Positions 32,209-43,569 of a stretch of 64,000 nt of DNA are shown here, piece after piece. The position numbers were made by a program, and so were the translations under genes. The notes under the pieces are model-generated. The model did no database searches. It was not told the DNA's origin and was given only the letters and a program-made list of their open reading frames with translations. Origin of the DNA: Ochromonas danica (Eukaryota > Sar > Chrysophyceae > Chromulinales > Chromulinaceae); assembly GCA_015146655.1 (NCBI GenBank), contig VKHL01000058.1, forward strand, positions 62,001 to 126,000, given 5' to 3'. Numbering within the stretch: position 1 is the first letter of the stretch; each line of letters opens with the position of its first letter.

Positions 32209-33951
32209 ATGTTAACAGGAGTGACTTTTGCGAATGCTGTCATAACTTGCAGTTGTGCTTATTTATCTCTTACAGGCTCTGTTCTTATCTTCCTGTCTTA
32301 TATGATTGTTCGTACAAGGAATACTCCAAAATGTGCTTCCTTGATTGTCAATTTAGCTATTTCTGATTTCTTATGGTTTTGTGCTGCAGCAGTCGTCTCT
32401 TCCTTCTGGCTTAGTGGGAATGGAGATGTTCCGGATGCAGTGTGTTATATTGCTAGTCCAATCATCATCTTCATGCGTATGGCATCCTTATTTTGGACGG
32501 TCATCATCTCTTTTAATGTGTTGATGTCAGTACAAAATAGAAAATGGTTTTATCGTACACAAGAAGATGATTGGGAAGGATATCGATGGAAATATTTTGC
32601 TGTCATTGGGTTCTTTGCCTTACCAGGTACTTTAATGAGTATGGTTAGACAGTATGAAGACCCTGACAATGCTGGGTTGGGATGTAACCCACGTTATGAG
32701 CCTTTGGGTCTCTGGTATGAAGTACTCTTTACAGAAGCTTTACCAATTCTATTAGCTTTTGTTTGCAATTTAATCGTATTCTTCTCAGTACGTGCTCGTA
32801 TGTCAAATGCACCTGTTCCTCAATCAGTGAGAAAGAAACGAAAGAGAGTCATGTATCATTATGTCATTGTTTGTATTCTTTGTTGGATCCCTACCATTGT
32901 ACTATACCTCATGGAAATTGGTGGCTTGCATTTACCTATTCTTGAGATTGTTGCAAGGACTTCATTATATCTTTCTGGATTTTTGAATTTCTTAGTTTTT
33001 GGGATGCAAGATCCACATTTATATCGTTCCTTCTTTGTCATTGTGCGTGCGTTAGGCTTTTCATCTTCTATTTCCACACTCAAGACTTGTGATGTAGATA
33101 AGTCAGTGATGTTTCAAGAAGAGGCTATCGCTCGCGGAGCAGAAGCCAAGCGAGTTAAACGAGATGTTTATCTGCGCAGTCGTAAACTCTCAAAAGAAGA
33201 CAAAATGGCTCTTTACTCAGAGAGACCTGATCTTCATCCTGATTTCCGCACTTTCAGACCTCGACGAAAGAAGAGTCGTGCTGTGAGTAAGTCACCATTA
33301 GATGATGGATCAGTGGGAGAACAGGAAAGCTTATTGAACGGTCAGCATACGGAGGAGGAAGATGGTGGACATCAACAATCGTCCAGTTTACCAGTCACTT
33401 CTCCGTTACAATCGATGGACAGTGTGTCCTCGAATAGTCCTTTTCAACGATCATTAACTTCTCCTGGCTATGTTATGCGAGGAAGTGGTGCGAAGCTGAC
33501 TCGATTGAATGGTAATTCTATTAGTACTGCAACAACTCCTGCTGGCAAGAGGACAAGTCTACAAGATAATTTTGATTTAGATCAACGAGAATCAAGTGGT
33601 GTTGCGGTCTCTCCGTTGCAAGTCTCTCTGATGTCAGATGCGTTTATGGGTGATCCTGAGACACCAGGGATGTATTCTTGTTCTGATACCAATCCTGTGA
33701 TACCAAATCATGAAAGTGCAGCGGGAGATGCTAATGGTGTGACCAATCCTGTGGAAGAGGAATCGGAGATCCGCATGTCAGATCTGATCGATGAAAGTAC
33801 CTCCTTTGCTATGTATAGGGGCAGTGAAGAGAGCATGGAAAGAGGGGAAAGCCAGTCGTCATCGTCAAGTCGGAACGATGAGGACCTTAGTAGTGAGGAT
33901 GAGATTGATGAAGAAGATCACGCACTCAATGCTGTGCTTCTGCCTCAATGA
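32209..33951 (+). CDS. Seven-span receptor, cAMP-receptor-like GPCR
   Basis: A single-exon protein of 580 residues. Seven hydrophobic helices fill the first about 290 residues. The pattern, with I-V-N-L-A-I-S-D-F-L-W-F in helix 2, C-Y-I-A-S-P in helix 3, an N-x-x-M-S-V-Q-N segment, a loop Cys before helix 5 (G-L-G-C-N-P) and basic R-K-K-R-K-R-V before helix 6, fits the Dictyostelium cAR/GPR157-like family. The remaining about 280 residues are a hydrophilic tail rich in Ser, Thr, Asp and Glu, typical of a phosphorylated cytosolic regulatory tail. The ligand cannot be predicted. No introns are needed. Confidence 0.85.
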   Translation: MLTGVTFANAVITCSCAYLSLTGSVLIFLSYMIVRTRNTPKCASLIVNLAISDFLWFCAAAVVSSFWLSGNGDVPDAVCYIASPIIIFMRMASLFWTVIISFNVLMSVQNRKWFYRTQEDDWEGYRWKYFAVIGFFALPGTLMSMVRQYEDPDNAGLGCNPRYEPLGLWYEVLFTEALPILLAFVCNLIVFFSVRARMSNAPVPQSVRKKRKRVMYHYVIVCILCWIPTIVLYLMEIGGLHLPILEIVARTSLYLSGFLNFLVFGMQDPHLYRSFFVIVRALGFSSSISTLKTCDVDKSVMFQEEAIARGAEAKRVKRDVYLRSRKLSKEDKMALYSERPDLHPDFRTFRPRRKKSRAVSKSPLDDGSVGEQESLLNGQHTEEEDGGHQQSSSLPVTSPLQSMDSVSSNSPFQRSLTSPGYVMRGSGAKLTRLNGNSISTATTPAGKRTSLQDNFDLDQRESSGVAVSPLQVSLMSDAFMGDPETPGMYSCSDTNPVIPNHESAAGDANGVTNPVEEESEIRMSDLIDESTSFAMYRGSEESMERGESQSSSSSRNDEDLSSEDEIDEEDHALNAVLLPQ

Positions 33952-34571
33952 TTATGAAGAAGACGCAATCATATTTTTATTCTTGTCGTTGTTTTGGCCT
34001 CGAAAAGAGGAGAAAGGAGGTGATTAATAAGCTGAAACAGTTCACTTGTTGAATGGTATTATATGCTAGCAAAGATATATTGCCTTCCTCCTTCCCATTA
34101 ATTACGATGATCGCGAATCCAAATGTACATGCACACATATCTTTCTGGTGTTCAATTCCTTTGGGTTCGTGAGCTATTCCTTTTTTCTTGACACATCAGG
34201 AACTAGCATTATTGCAGCCAGCTTTCATGGCTGCAAGTGTATATTCTATATTTTCCTTGTAAATAACATTTCAACAGTAAGTAAGTATTACCACAACTCC
34301 AGTCCCTATGCCGTCCCACCGATAGATTTCCCGCAAACAATCGTAGTTGTCTTTTACAGTATCTAGAAGGAAGGTAGTGCCTATAGCTGCCACTACAGTA
34401 TCTAGTCTATACTGCCCTGTGTGGGTCTTTGAACTGTGGACTTGATTTGATGACTGGTAGAATAAACGCGATTTTTCTTTCCCGCCATAGATCGGAAAAC
34501 TGCTTTTCCAATTCCATTGTCACCACACTGATGTTTCATTTGTGGGAAAGTACTTGAACAAAGAAGACTGA
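33952..34571. other. Intergenic, no gene seen
   Basis: About 620 bases between GPCR and rhomboid genes on the same strand. A small inverted repeat TTGCAGCC/GGCTGCAA lies near 34213-34237, and two TACAGTATCTAG copies lie near 34355-34408. No coding region was recognised. Confidence 0.5.
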
Positions 34572-35854
34572 ATGACTTCGCGTCTTCAAGAGTATCTTGG
34601 GCAGGTACCAGTGGTGACTCTCTCATTACTTGCTATCAACCTCTTAGTTCATCTGGTCATCTTCCTGTCATCATATCCTATCCATGACTTTGTCTTTGTC
34701 CCTTACTTCATTATACACGATTATCAACTTTATCGAATAGTTACATCCGCTTTTCTACATGGAGGACTCTTTCATATTGCTATGAATATGATGTCCTTAG
34801 TAGGTCTAGGAACAATGATTGAATCCTCCTATGGTTCCTTCCGCTTCCTATGGATCACAGTGTTGGCAATCATTCTATCAGGCACCTTCGCTCTGTTATT
34901 TCTCTTAATCTGTGCCTTTCTTCTTAATCCTTCTTACCTCTTTGTCAGCTCTATTGGATATTCTGGTGTCCTCTTCTCCTATGCGATCATTGAAGCATAC
35001 CATGCTAATGCTGATTCTTTACGTTCTGTAATGGGTTTCTTCTATGTTCCTATACGATGGTATCCTTTCATTCTTCTTTTGATATTGCAGTTTATTCTGC
35101 CTAATATCTCCTTCTCGGGACATCTTGGGGGACTGATTGCTGGCTTTGTGCTTATCAGTGGTGTAGGCAATATGCTACTCATCCCATCTAAAGGTAAGAC
35201 GTGTTCCTCTTGTAGTCTTTGGGTCAAATAGTCATGTGTTTTTTATCTTATTCAGAGAGAATGGAAGCTATAGAGCGTTGTTTGATTCCCTCTTCCGTGA
35301 GAAGCTGGTCCTCTTATCACCCGTTGACATCAAAGGATTTGAAATGTGCTTCTTTAGGAGGATCTATTGGAGAGACCTGTGGATCAACGATATCAATGTT
35401 CTGTGGCTTTATATGGACCGTCTTCTCGGCTTTTATGACTATTATTGGAGAATGTTGTCATGAAAGCTGTCGTGGAGGCATTGACACCGTATCACAATTT
35501 GTAACTTCTTTCTTCACGGGTTACAGCACCTTGTCACAGAATGAAGAAGAAGATAGTATTGAAGATCCAGCCAGTCGACTGGAAAATGGTGGAGCATCTC
35601 GTCTTCTTGCTAACAGTAATGGGAGGGTACTGGATGAGAGCAAATTTAGTGCAAGCTCTGGTGAAGATATCTCTAATGTGACGATGAGTGCGCGGGCGAT
35701 GGCAGCTCAAGCTGCAATGAGAAGAGCTTCAGGCAGCAGTCGTTCTGGAAGTCGCCAGAGTAGCCCTACACAATCTGCCTCTAGACATGGTGTAGGACTA
35801 CATCATCTTCCCAACGGTAAAGATTCTACGCAATCTAGTACCATGTCTGTTTAG
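34572..35854 (+). CDS. Rhomboid intramembrane serine protease with long tail
   Basis: Two exons: 34572-35193 and 35256-35854; 406 residues. Six membrane spans lie in the first about 205 residues. The catalytic Ser sits in G-Y-S-G (near residue 138) and the His in S-G-H-L-G-G (near 180), so the dyad is intact. F-L-H-G-G-L-F-H-I-A-M-N-M is the conserved helix 2 stretch. The order resembles the RHBDD1/RHBDL4 group of ER rhomboids. Exon 2 encodes a Cys-containing, then Ser/Gly-rich tail of about 200 residues with no recognised ubiquitin-interacting or VCP-binding motif. By family it would cut transmembrane substrates in the secretory route. Confidence 0.88.
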
Positions 35855-36246
35855 TCTAGATTTTTTTGTTGTTGTAAATACAAGTAATAAATGCTATTCA
35901 GTGTTACATGGGACTGTCACGGAGACAGATTGGTACTCCCTAAAGTGAGTTTTGAGTGTTCACTCTAAGAATCCTGTCAAATAATTCAAATGTTCGAAGT
36001 TGAGTCAAGAGAATTTTCTCCTTTTTCTTTCGGTTACTCTGATACAAGAGGGTTAGATATATCTCCTATGTAGAAAGCTGTTCTTCTTTGCACTTTGGTT
36101 TACCACGTTACAAGCAGAGAACAACACGAGCCACCAGTTAACTTAACTGGGATTTGGGTCCAGTTTTGTTAAGTTAACAGGCTAAGTGAGTGAATTGGAT
36201 ATTGGCCACCTTCTCCTTCCTGACAAAGAGGTTTAGGTTTGTCAAC
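35855..36246. other. Intergenic, no gene seen
   Basis: About 390 bases between rhomboid and the Lys/Ser-rich gene. It holds an inverted TTAACTTAACTGG...GTTAAGTTAAC pair near 36138-36178 that could form a hairpin. No gene was recognised. Confidence 0.45.
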
Positions 36247-36892
36247 ATGTCAAGCAATCCGTCACCACGACAAGACAATAGGGAAGATATCAAGGATGAG
36301 AGAAGTGAAAGTAAGAAGAGGAAGAAGGAAGACCTGAAAGAGAAAGAGCACAAGGTGAGTCACAACAATAACATACTATACTATATACCTCTCTCATCTC
36401 GACTCAACTAATCCATTCCAGTCACCATGGTGATGATGTGATATAATGGATGGGACTATGAATGATGATGATGATGATGATGCTAATGGGCTTGGTACTA
36501 TGGGATGGAATGGTAATCTCCAGCATGAAAAGAAGGAACATAAACATAGCAGCAGCAAGAAGAAGAAGAAAGAGAAGAAAAGTAAGGAAGATAGTGACCA
36601 CCATAAGAGTGGAAAGCATGATAAAAAGAAGAAGAAGGAGAAGAAGAAGAAGCACAAGCATCACCGTCATCGACATAGCGACAGCAGCAGCAGCTCATCA
36701 TCATCATCTTCCTCAAGTGATGATGATGACTCAAGCAATAGTAGTGATGATGATGATGAAAGTGACGAGGACGTACCTCGCAGTGTCATAACAGGGAAGA
36801 AAATAAGAATGAGTCGTGAGAGGACAGTAATGGATCGTCAACGAGAGATTGAGCGAGAAGCCATGCGTCACTTCATGAACAGTCAATACTAG
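36247..36892 (+). CDS. Lys/His/Ser-rich nuclear-type protein
   Basis: Proposed exons: 36247-36354 and 36524-36892, giving 158 residues. The first exon ends at GTGAGT after E-K-E-H-K. The acceptor at 36523 keeps the frame. An acceptor at 36421 has a better pyrimidine tract but leads to a stop within four codons. The second exon could alternatively start its own protein at the ATG at 36446. The sequence is mostly K-rich, then Ser- and Asp-rich, ending in a more ordered segment (V-I-T-G-K-K-I-R-M-S-R-E-R and then I-E-R-E-A-M-R-H-F-M). This recalls small splicing-associated Lys/Ser-rich proteins, but no family is claimed. Confidence 0.5.
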
Positions 36893-37244
36893 CAACAGTA
36901 GCAACAGAAGTAGCTGGCATTGTAAACCTTACTGACTGGTGATGAAATATGATCCTTGCATTGCCTTTGTTTGCTAAGGCTATTGCGATCTTTCATATTA
37001 ATATTATTCATTTATCAACTAGCATGCACTATTCACATATACAATTTATCATATTATTATCAGCACTACGACACCAACACATCTCTCCAAGACAATGGCG
37101 AGATGAGAGGTAGGTTCATCTCGAGCCAGCATTCAATACTGTCCCAGAAGTACCTCCTCTAGATAGGATGACGATCGCACAGGGCAGCCTAATCTTCCTC
37201 CTTCACCAGCAGCAGCTCGTGAACGGAGAGAAGGAAAGGCTCTC
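36893..37244. other. Convergent 3' intergenic region
   Basis: About 350 AT-rich bases between convergent genes. No feature was recognised. Confidence 0.5.
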
Positions 37245-39119
37245 TTAGACGGTCAGGTTGGTGCTGGCAAAAGTCTCAGCCAGAGCTTTCTTGTCCTCAT
37301 CGAAAGTCTTCAAAGGACTGCAAGGAGACTGACTAGAGACATCTTCTCTCATAGGGGCTTTGGTAGCAGCCACTGGAGGAGTCTGAGAAACGCTAGGAGT
37401 GTTCTCATCACTAACCAGCTCTTCATCTTTCTCTTCATAAGCAGCCACATAGGTATCTGTGGAGCCTTGAGAGGAAGGAGCTTCGAGTGTCTCTTGGGTT
37501 TTGTTATTGACGGGAGGAGAAGACCATTGTGCGGCGGTAACGAGATCACGAGAGCGGAACACCATAGTGTTCTTGTTCAGCAATATGGGACTTGTAAGAG
37601 TTCGTCCCATCATGGGGGCAGCAAGACCAGTCAGTGCATGGGCTATTCCAAGGGTATTGGGTGTGGCGGAGACATAGCCAATGGTCGCAGCAACTGACTC
37701 TTCTCCTTGCTGACTTGGCTTAATGGATGTTGCGGAAGCTGGGAAGAATTGTAAAGTCGTGGCAGCAGCAGCGGCTTGAGGGGTGATCGCATTGGCGAAA
37801 GGAGAGGCTGTAGGTTGAGAGAGTGAACGAACCCCCAAAGGAGGCACACCTTCTAGCTTCCTTCGCTTGATCAAGGGCACGACAGGAGAAGATGACAAGT
37901 CCGACGCACTAGCTCCTACACTAGACGTAGTAGCTTGCAGTGCTTGTATAGAAGGAGAGGAGGATCCGGGAAGGGATGTAGCTCGACGTAAAGCAAAGAC
38001 AGTGGATTGAGGTCTACCCTGCATAAACGCCATCTCTGGACCTGTCACACTACAGAACATGGTTAGACTACTGACTACACACATATCTCAAGATGAAAGG
38101 AGAAGAGACTTACATGAATTGGTCACCTGCTGAAAAGCCTACCATTTCGAAAGTCTGGTTGACAGGGAAGGCATAGGCTTGACCTGCACCACTCATCATA
38201 GCCATGCTACCATCTCGTGGACCTTCTCCAGTGTTAAGACAATCTCGACAAGTGCAAATGGAAGAACATAAGACCTTTCCTTGGAAGCACTCGCAATACT
38301 TCTTCAAGCAGGCGGATTTACGACAACGACAACCATTACGATGAGCGACTAATTGCACTGGGGCACCACCTAAGCCAACCTCAGGTGCTAACACTTGACT
38401 ATTCGCTGTAGCAGCAGCAGTATATTTAGATTCAAATCCTTGTGGGTTCTTGTCCAAGACTGCTTGCATGGCTTGCATGCGCAACTCACTATCCTCATCT
38501 CGATTCTCACATTGTTGGCATCGACACATGGGTCCACAAAGTGCTTTATTTGCAAAGCATTGACAATATCTAGAGAGATAGGCAGACAGAGAGAGACCGC
38601 GCGCGATAGTTAGACAACAACCGTTAGCATCCCATTTTGAATTCTGCGGACTACACAAGTACTTACAATTTCAAACAACGAGACTTCCGACAATTGCAAA
38701 CTTCATTACTTTCAGTAACTTTTAAAGCTCGTGGGGGTAGCTATAGTTATCATGACCAAGACAACGAATTAAATCCATCCACCAAACCACCACATTTTCA
38801 AAAATTTCAAAATGGATCATGTCCAAGACCAAAGCAAAGCAATCAAAGCAATAACAAGACAATAAAAACGTTAATCAAATGATAATAAATGATATGGATA
38901 AGAGGGTGGAAGGAGTAGAGGAGGAGGAAGAAGCAAAGGACTCACCTTGGTCTCAGGGTTTGAATTCGAACGTTGTAATGGAGTTTGCATCAAGTCTTTC
39001 TTCATCGTTGCTTCATTATTATCTTTCAACTTTAAGAGGATCTCAGCTAAAGAAGCACTATTAGGAGTAGGATGAGGAAAAGTGGTTGATTTGTTTCCAT
39101 CTTCATTAAGATTTTCCAT
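37245..39119 (-). CDS. LIN54: LIN54/TSO1-like CXC-domain DNA-binding protein
   Basis: A transcription factor of the tesmin/TSO1/LIN54 family. Four exons: 39119-38946, 38740-38667, 38569-38114 and 38049-37245; 502 residues, all phases closing. The first CXC repeat is assembled across the exon 2/3 splice: C-N-C-R-K-S-R-C-L-K-L-Y-C-Q-C-F, then C-G-P-M-C-R-C-Q-Q-C. A linker with N-P-Q-G-F leads to the second repeat, C-R-C-R-K-S-A-C-L-K-K-Y-C-E-C-F and then C-S-S-I-C-T-C-R-D-C. Both repeats have the full set of zinc Cys and the DNA-contacting Tyr. The C-terminal half is Ser/Pro/Ala-rich. By family it binds CHR-type TTTGAA sites in a DREAM/MuvB-like complex controlling cell-cycle genes. Confidence 0.93.
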
Positions 39120-39907
39120 CTTTGTATTTTTTGAAAATCAATCCAAAATCCCACCAAAAACACACAATTTGAAAAATAAAGTGTAAGAAGATGATCAAAA
39201 CTATCTTCTTTAGATAGAGTTAAATCTAGAGAAGATAGAGAAGAGAAGTAGTAGGTAGTCAATGATGTAGTCGTCAGCAAGACTTGTTGTTGTCTTGTTG
39301 TCGTTGTCTGTCTTCTTTCTTCTTTGTTGTTGTTGTTGTTGTTGGGGGTGGCTCTGCTCTGCTGTGCCTGTGTGTGTCTCTCTCTGTCTGTGTGTCTGTG
39401 TGTGCGTGTTTGAAATCAAAACAAACCGTCGTTCCGTTTTTGAAAAAACTCGAATTTTCAAAAAGAACTCCTTGACTTCATACAGCAGAAACTGAAAGAT
39501 GAAGTTAAGAAGGATTTTGAAAGTTTTGAAAATTTGATTTATGTTATCTATCTAACATGGTGAATGAAGAGGAAGAGCACTCATAGTACAAGAATAACAG
39601 AATATTACAAATGGTCCGGTTTCTGAAAAGCAAAAAATGATATAACCCTTCATTGAACAATAACTACTCCCATGGTTAAACACAGAAAAAGTCAACACAA
39701 AAATATCTTAACTACCTACCTGTCATAACGGTCTAGAGGAGCTCCTATTTACTAAAGGAAGATTGACAGAGGCAATGAAAGATGGATAAAGAGAGCCAAC
39801 GAAGCAAAAGTTGGCGTTTGGTGGTTGCTCATACATTGCGTGGTTGGTAATAATACTTCCTCCCCGCCATATACCCATCATTGTTGTTGTTGTAAATATA
39901 TCATAGA
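39120..39907. other. Divergent promoter region with simple repeats
   Basis: About 790 bases between LIN54-like (-) and ORC2 (+) genes. TTG-rich and GT/CT-rich stretches lie at 39284-39412. No further gene was recognised. The two flanking genes are both linked to the cell cycle by family, so shared control is conceivable. Confidence 0.4.
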
Positions 39908-41581
39908 ATGAGTCGTAAACGAGCAAGTCCTGAGAATGAACAGCCTCCTATCGCCACAAAGCGTGTGACAAGATCACAAAAGGCTAAGAAAGCCATGATG
40001 CTTGCTACTACTTCTTCCTCCTTCTCCTCCAGTAGTAGTGCAGCAGTCAAAAACAGCGGAGAGATGGCCATCCTTCACTATGACAAGAACGCTGTGGACT
40101 ACTTCAGAAATCAAAAACTAGGTAGTAAAGGTATTCGCAAGGAGGTAGATGCAGCTGCTAAGGAAGAGACTAACCTACTGTTTACCTCTTCTCAATACCA
40201 AGAGTTCGCACAGCATGATCAACCTGTCGCCTCTTCTGCTTCCTCCTCCTCCTCCTCCTCCACTACCCATGGCACTTCCTCTACCTCTACCTGCCATTTC
40301 TTACCAGAAGCAATCGCCTTAGAATGGCTCTATCTTACCACAGTCAATACTAACATCCTAGTGTTTGGCGTGGGAGACAAAAGTCCACTTTTGGAAGATT
40401 TTTGTCAAAGTTACCTCAAAGGAGAGGACTACTTCCTTATTGATGGTAATCCTAACCCTAAACAATCTGCTAATGAATATCAAACAAATCTTAACGTATC
40501 CTGGACCAAGCATATGACATGTTTATTGGACATGATCGCTGAGGATATCTTGAAATGGAATAGTCATCATCGAGAGCAGTCCACTGGTATCACAGCTGAT
40601 CCATTGCTTTATGCTCGAGAGATTGCTCATCGGTTAGATTGTCACTATGGTAGAGCTGGGAAAGCGAAAATACCTGGTGTGACAAATGGTGGGCGAGGTA
40701 GTGGTGGTAGTGGTAGTGGGAAGGCAGCAGCAGCAGAGAAGGGGGTAGCAGGCAGCAGTGCTAGTGTTAGTGCCAGTACAACAACACCAGAGGGTGTTGG
40801 GAATGCTGTGGAAGTCCAGCAGATGGTGCCAGTAGATGAGCTTAGTCATCTCCCACCCACTGAACGAAGACAACTTGCCATGCAGATGAATAAAGCACAA
40901 CCAAAATATGGAGGACGATATGCTCATACGCAAGCACGATTGTATCTGATTATTGATGAGATTTGTGGTCCAATCTTTGCTCATATGGAAGCACAAGCCT
41001 GTTTGTCCATCCTTGCAGCTTGCAAGTCAATCAGTCTCATTGCTTCTCTGGAGATACTCAACTTGCCTTTGTTATGGGATAGTCTCACATTGGCACGCTT
41101 TGCATGGTCTTATCAACATCTCCCAACCTATGTCCATCATCACTTCCCTGCTGATCATTGTCTATGGAGTCATGGAGGAGGAGAGACGACAAGTCGTAGT
41201 TCAGGACCAGATGGTGATGTTCATCGTACAGCCACAATGTTTGAAAGTTTACCTTATGCTCATCGTGAAATTTTGCGAATTATGTGTCGAAAAGTGATTG
41301 AAAAACAACGTCTATTAGAAGAACGCAAAGCTGACAAGAGCATTGCCACTGGTAGAGCAAAGAACAAGCAGAACAAGGAAGATCCTCATTGTATTGACCT
41401 AGATGATGTCGTTAAGGAGGCTACCGCGTCTATGTTAGCTCGAACACGAGCAGAGTTGGAAGTGATTTGCAAGAATTTCTTTGATCATCGTATCTTAGAG
41501 GACTTGAGAACTGCTAGGGGAAACCATTTGAAAGTCTTGCTTTCAGACAAGGCATTACAAGACATCCTAGCAAAGCGATAG
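39908..41581 (+). CDS. ORC2: Origin recognition complex subunit 2
   Basis: A subunit of the complex that marks replication origins in the nucleus. Single exon, 557 residues. The N-terminal 60 residues are basic and Ser-rich. The ORC2 core starts with N-I-L-V-F-G-V-G-D-K-S-P-L-L-E-D-F, the family's G-x-G-S-K signature, followed by D-G-N-P-N-P. After a Gly/Ser/Ala-rich insert (about residues 258-300) come L-Y-L-I-I-D-E-I-C-G and I-S-L-I-A-S-L-E-I-L-N-L-P-L-L-W-D, the conserved core strands; F-A-W follows. Residues expected to bind nucleotide are degenerate, as usual for ORC2. The C-terminal winged-helix region is present (H-R-I-L-E-D-L). Confidence 0.88.
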   Translation: MSRKRASPENEQPPIATKRVTRSQKAKKAMMLATTSSSFSSSSSAAVKNSGEMAILHYDKNAVDYFRNQKLGSKGIRKEVDAAAKEETNLLFTSSQYQEFAQHDQPVASSASSSSSSSTTHGTSSTSTCHFLPEAIALEWLYLTTVNTNILVFGVGDKSPLLEDFCQSYLKGEDYFLIDGNPNPKQSANEYQTNLNVSWTKHMTCLLDMIAEDILKWNSHHREQSTGITADPLLYAREIAHRLDCHYGRAGKAKIPGVTNGGRGSGGSGSGKAAAAEKGVAGSSASVSASTTTPEGVGNAVEVQQMVPVDELSHLPPTERRQLAMQMNKAQPKYGGRYAHTQARLYLIIDEICGPIFAHMEAQACLSILAACKSISLIASLEILNLPLLWDSLTLARFAWSYQHLPTYVHHHFPADHCLWSHGGGETTSRSSGPDGDVHRTATMFESLPYAHREILRIMCRKVIEKQRLLEERKADKSIATGRAKNKQNKEDPHCIDLDDVVKEATASMLARTRAELEVICKNFFDHRILEDLRTARGNHLKVLLSDKALQDILAKR

Positions 41582-41870
41582 TACTTGTGACGTATAACAG
41601 GTGATCCACTAACTCTCAGACAAATTGTAAGAGATCTACCACAAGTAACAACTGGATTAATTGGTAAGACTAAATGGTGGTCATAATATCTTCTTAAGTT
41701 AATCTCCTCTGGTGAGAAGTGATGAAGGAGAGCAAAGAGCTTGAGGATAAGGCATGGCATAGAAAAGAGAAGCGAGGGTGGTAAGAAAGAGCAGCAGGGA
41801 CTAGGCAGAAAGACAGACAGGGTGGATGGGTGTCCTATGCCACTGCCATAGTATGTATGTATGTATTGTT

Positions 41871-42312
41871 CTAGACTGCCCCACTGCCATAACCAGGGAT
41901 ACGCTCAATCTTAGAGTAATCCCACTCTTGATTACACAATGGACACACACTACGTGTCTTTAACCATCTTTGTATACAGTCTAAATGAAAGACATGACCA
42001 CAATTTCCAAAGGCTATACTAAGACCATTCTCATTGTTAGTAGAAGGATTAGCCTATACCATCATCAGTTAGTGGTAATAGTAGTGTTAGTAGTAATAGT
42101 CTAGGAATAAGGAGAAGAAGGTTTAGACTTACCTGATACTCAATAGAAGGCTCATTGAGAGAGTTCCTACAAATCGCACACGTGTCAGAGCAAATATCCC
42201 AACTCCACATAGCAACAGCATTCCATTTCTTGATTTCAAATCGAATTGCTGTAGAAGAAGAAGAACTACTACTTTTCTCTTCTTCAATATCCATCTTCTT
42301 TTCTTCTGCCAT
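41871..42312 (-). CDS. RBX1: RING-box protein RBX1 (cullin-RING ligase subunit)
   Basis: The RING subunit of SCF and other cullin ubiquitin ligases, recruiting the E2. Two exons: 42312-42133 and 42053-41871; 120 residues (human RBX1 108). The cullin-binding strand [15 protein letters not shown] is nearly that of other RBX1 proteins. The RING-H2 Cys and His ligands follow: C-A-I-C, then [15 protein letters not shown] and C-P-L-C. In RBX1 of animals, plants and yeast the last ligand is an Asp (C-P-L-D-N); here it is Cys (C-P-L-C-N), as in RBX2 and ordinary RINGs. The C-terminus is extended by about 12 residues (I-P-G-Y-G-S-G-A-V). Confidence 0.95.
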
Positions 42313-42628
42313 GATGTTTATATTTCAATTCTTTGGAGAGTAAGGTGTTAATATTTGTTTTCACTCTTATAAGAGGCTTGATTTGCTTCTCTCTGTGAGT
42401 GAGTGACTGATAAGTCAAGGGGACGGAAAAGCTGTTTATCTCGAAGAAGACTGTTTTTCCACTTGTTAAGTTAATGCTCTTAAGTTAATGTGAAGTTAAT
42501 TGTCTTGTGCTGGGAAAACGTTCATCATATTTCAATGACAACAATCTGACTGACATCATCATCATTGACATCATCACCAACATCATCATCATTATCATCA
42601 TCATCATCGAGGAGATGCTTCCACAGCG
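42313..42628. other. Divergent promoter region with CAT repeat
   Basis: About 315 bases between RBX1 (-) and the GT61-like gene (+). A degenerate (CAT)n run lies at about 42556-42609. An extra 5' exon of the GT61-like gene, supplying a signal anchor, might be here but was not identified. Confidence 0.4.
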
Positions 42629-43525
42629 ATGACGCATAAATGCTATCAAGACACTTCTAAAATAATACCTCACTATGATATTCTTTTCTTAGAACCACCT
42701 CAGCGAACTTTCCATGGAGATCATTGGTATCATCTAGGAGAATACTATCTTGCTAATCGACTCACTATTGAGAAGGCTCTCCTACCTCCTCCTAGTGGTA
42801 GTAGTGATAGTAACCCTTCTTCTCCCAGACATTTGCTTTTTCTTACCACAACTTTCAAGTTTTTCTCTGTCTTTTCTCATTTTGCTTTCTTTCTTCTTCT
42901 TCTCACTATACCAGAGAAGACCTTTACAACTATTTCTTTGCTATATACTCCCCCAACATCAACCTTGAATATGCTCTCTGTCAATACTACCATTACAGGG
43001 AGAGGGCGACCAGCACCTTACTACTATGACAATACTACTACCACTACTACCACCCCTCTGGTAACCAGTGGAGGGCATGGATATGATGCGGGTAGAAGCT
43101 GCTATTATGAAGGAACAGTCTGGCATAAAGTAGGAAAAGCACCTGTTCCTACATGGAATTGGTTTCATTCCATGGAAGAAGTCCAAGCACTTCGTGATCG
43201 TATAGCCTATTACTGTCCAATGAAGAAGAAAGATCACTTGTTAGTGACTACTAAAGAGAGGAGTTATTATCATATGGTCATCTATCAACGTGATCGTAAT
43301 CGTCGTATTATGAATATAGAAGGCATGTTAGATGGTCTTCATCATGTCAGTGGTGGAAGATGGAAATTTCATGTTATCCAACATCGTGAACATCGTCAAC
43401 CTTGTGCTTTGTATTATCAGCTACAAAATGCTGATCTTCTCCTTACAACCCATGGCTTCCAAATGATGAGTAAGTGATAGATTTGTTTCTCTCTCTGTGT
43501 GGGTACCTCTCTAAGATCTGTACTC

Positions 43526-43569
<44 letters not shown>

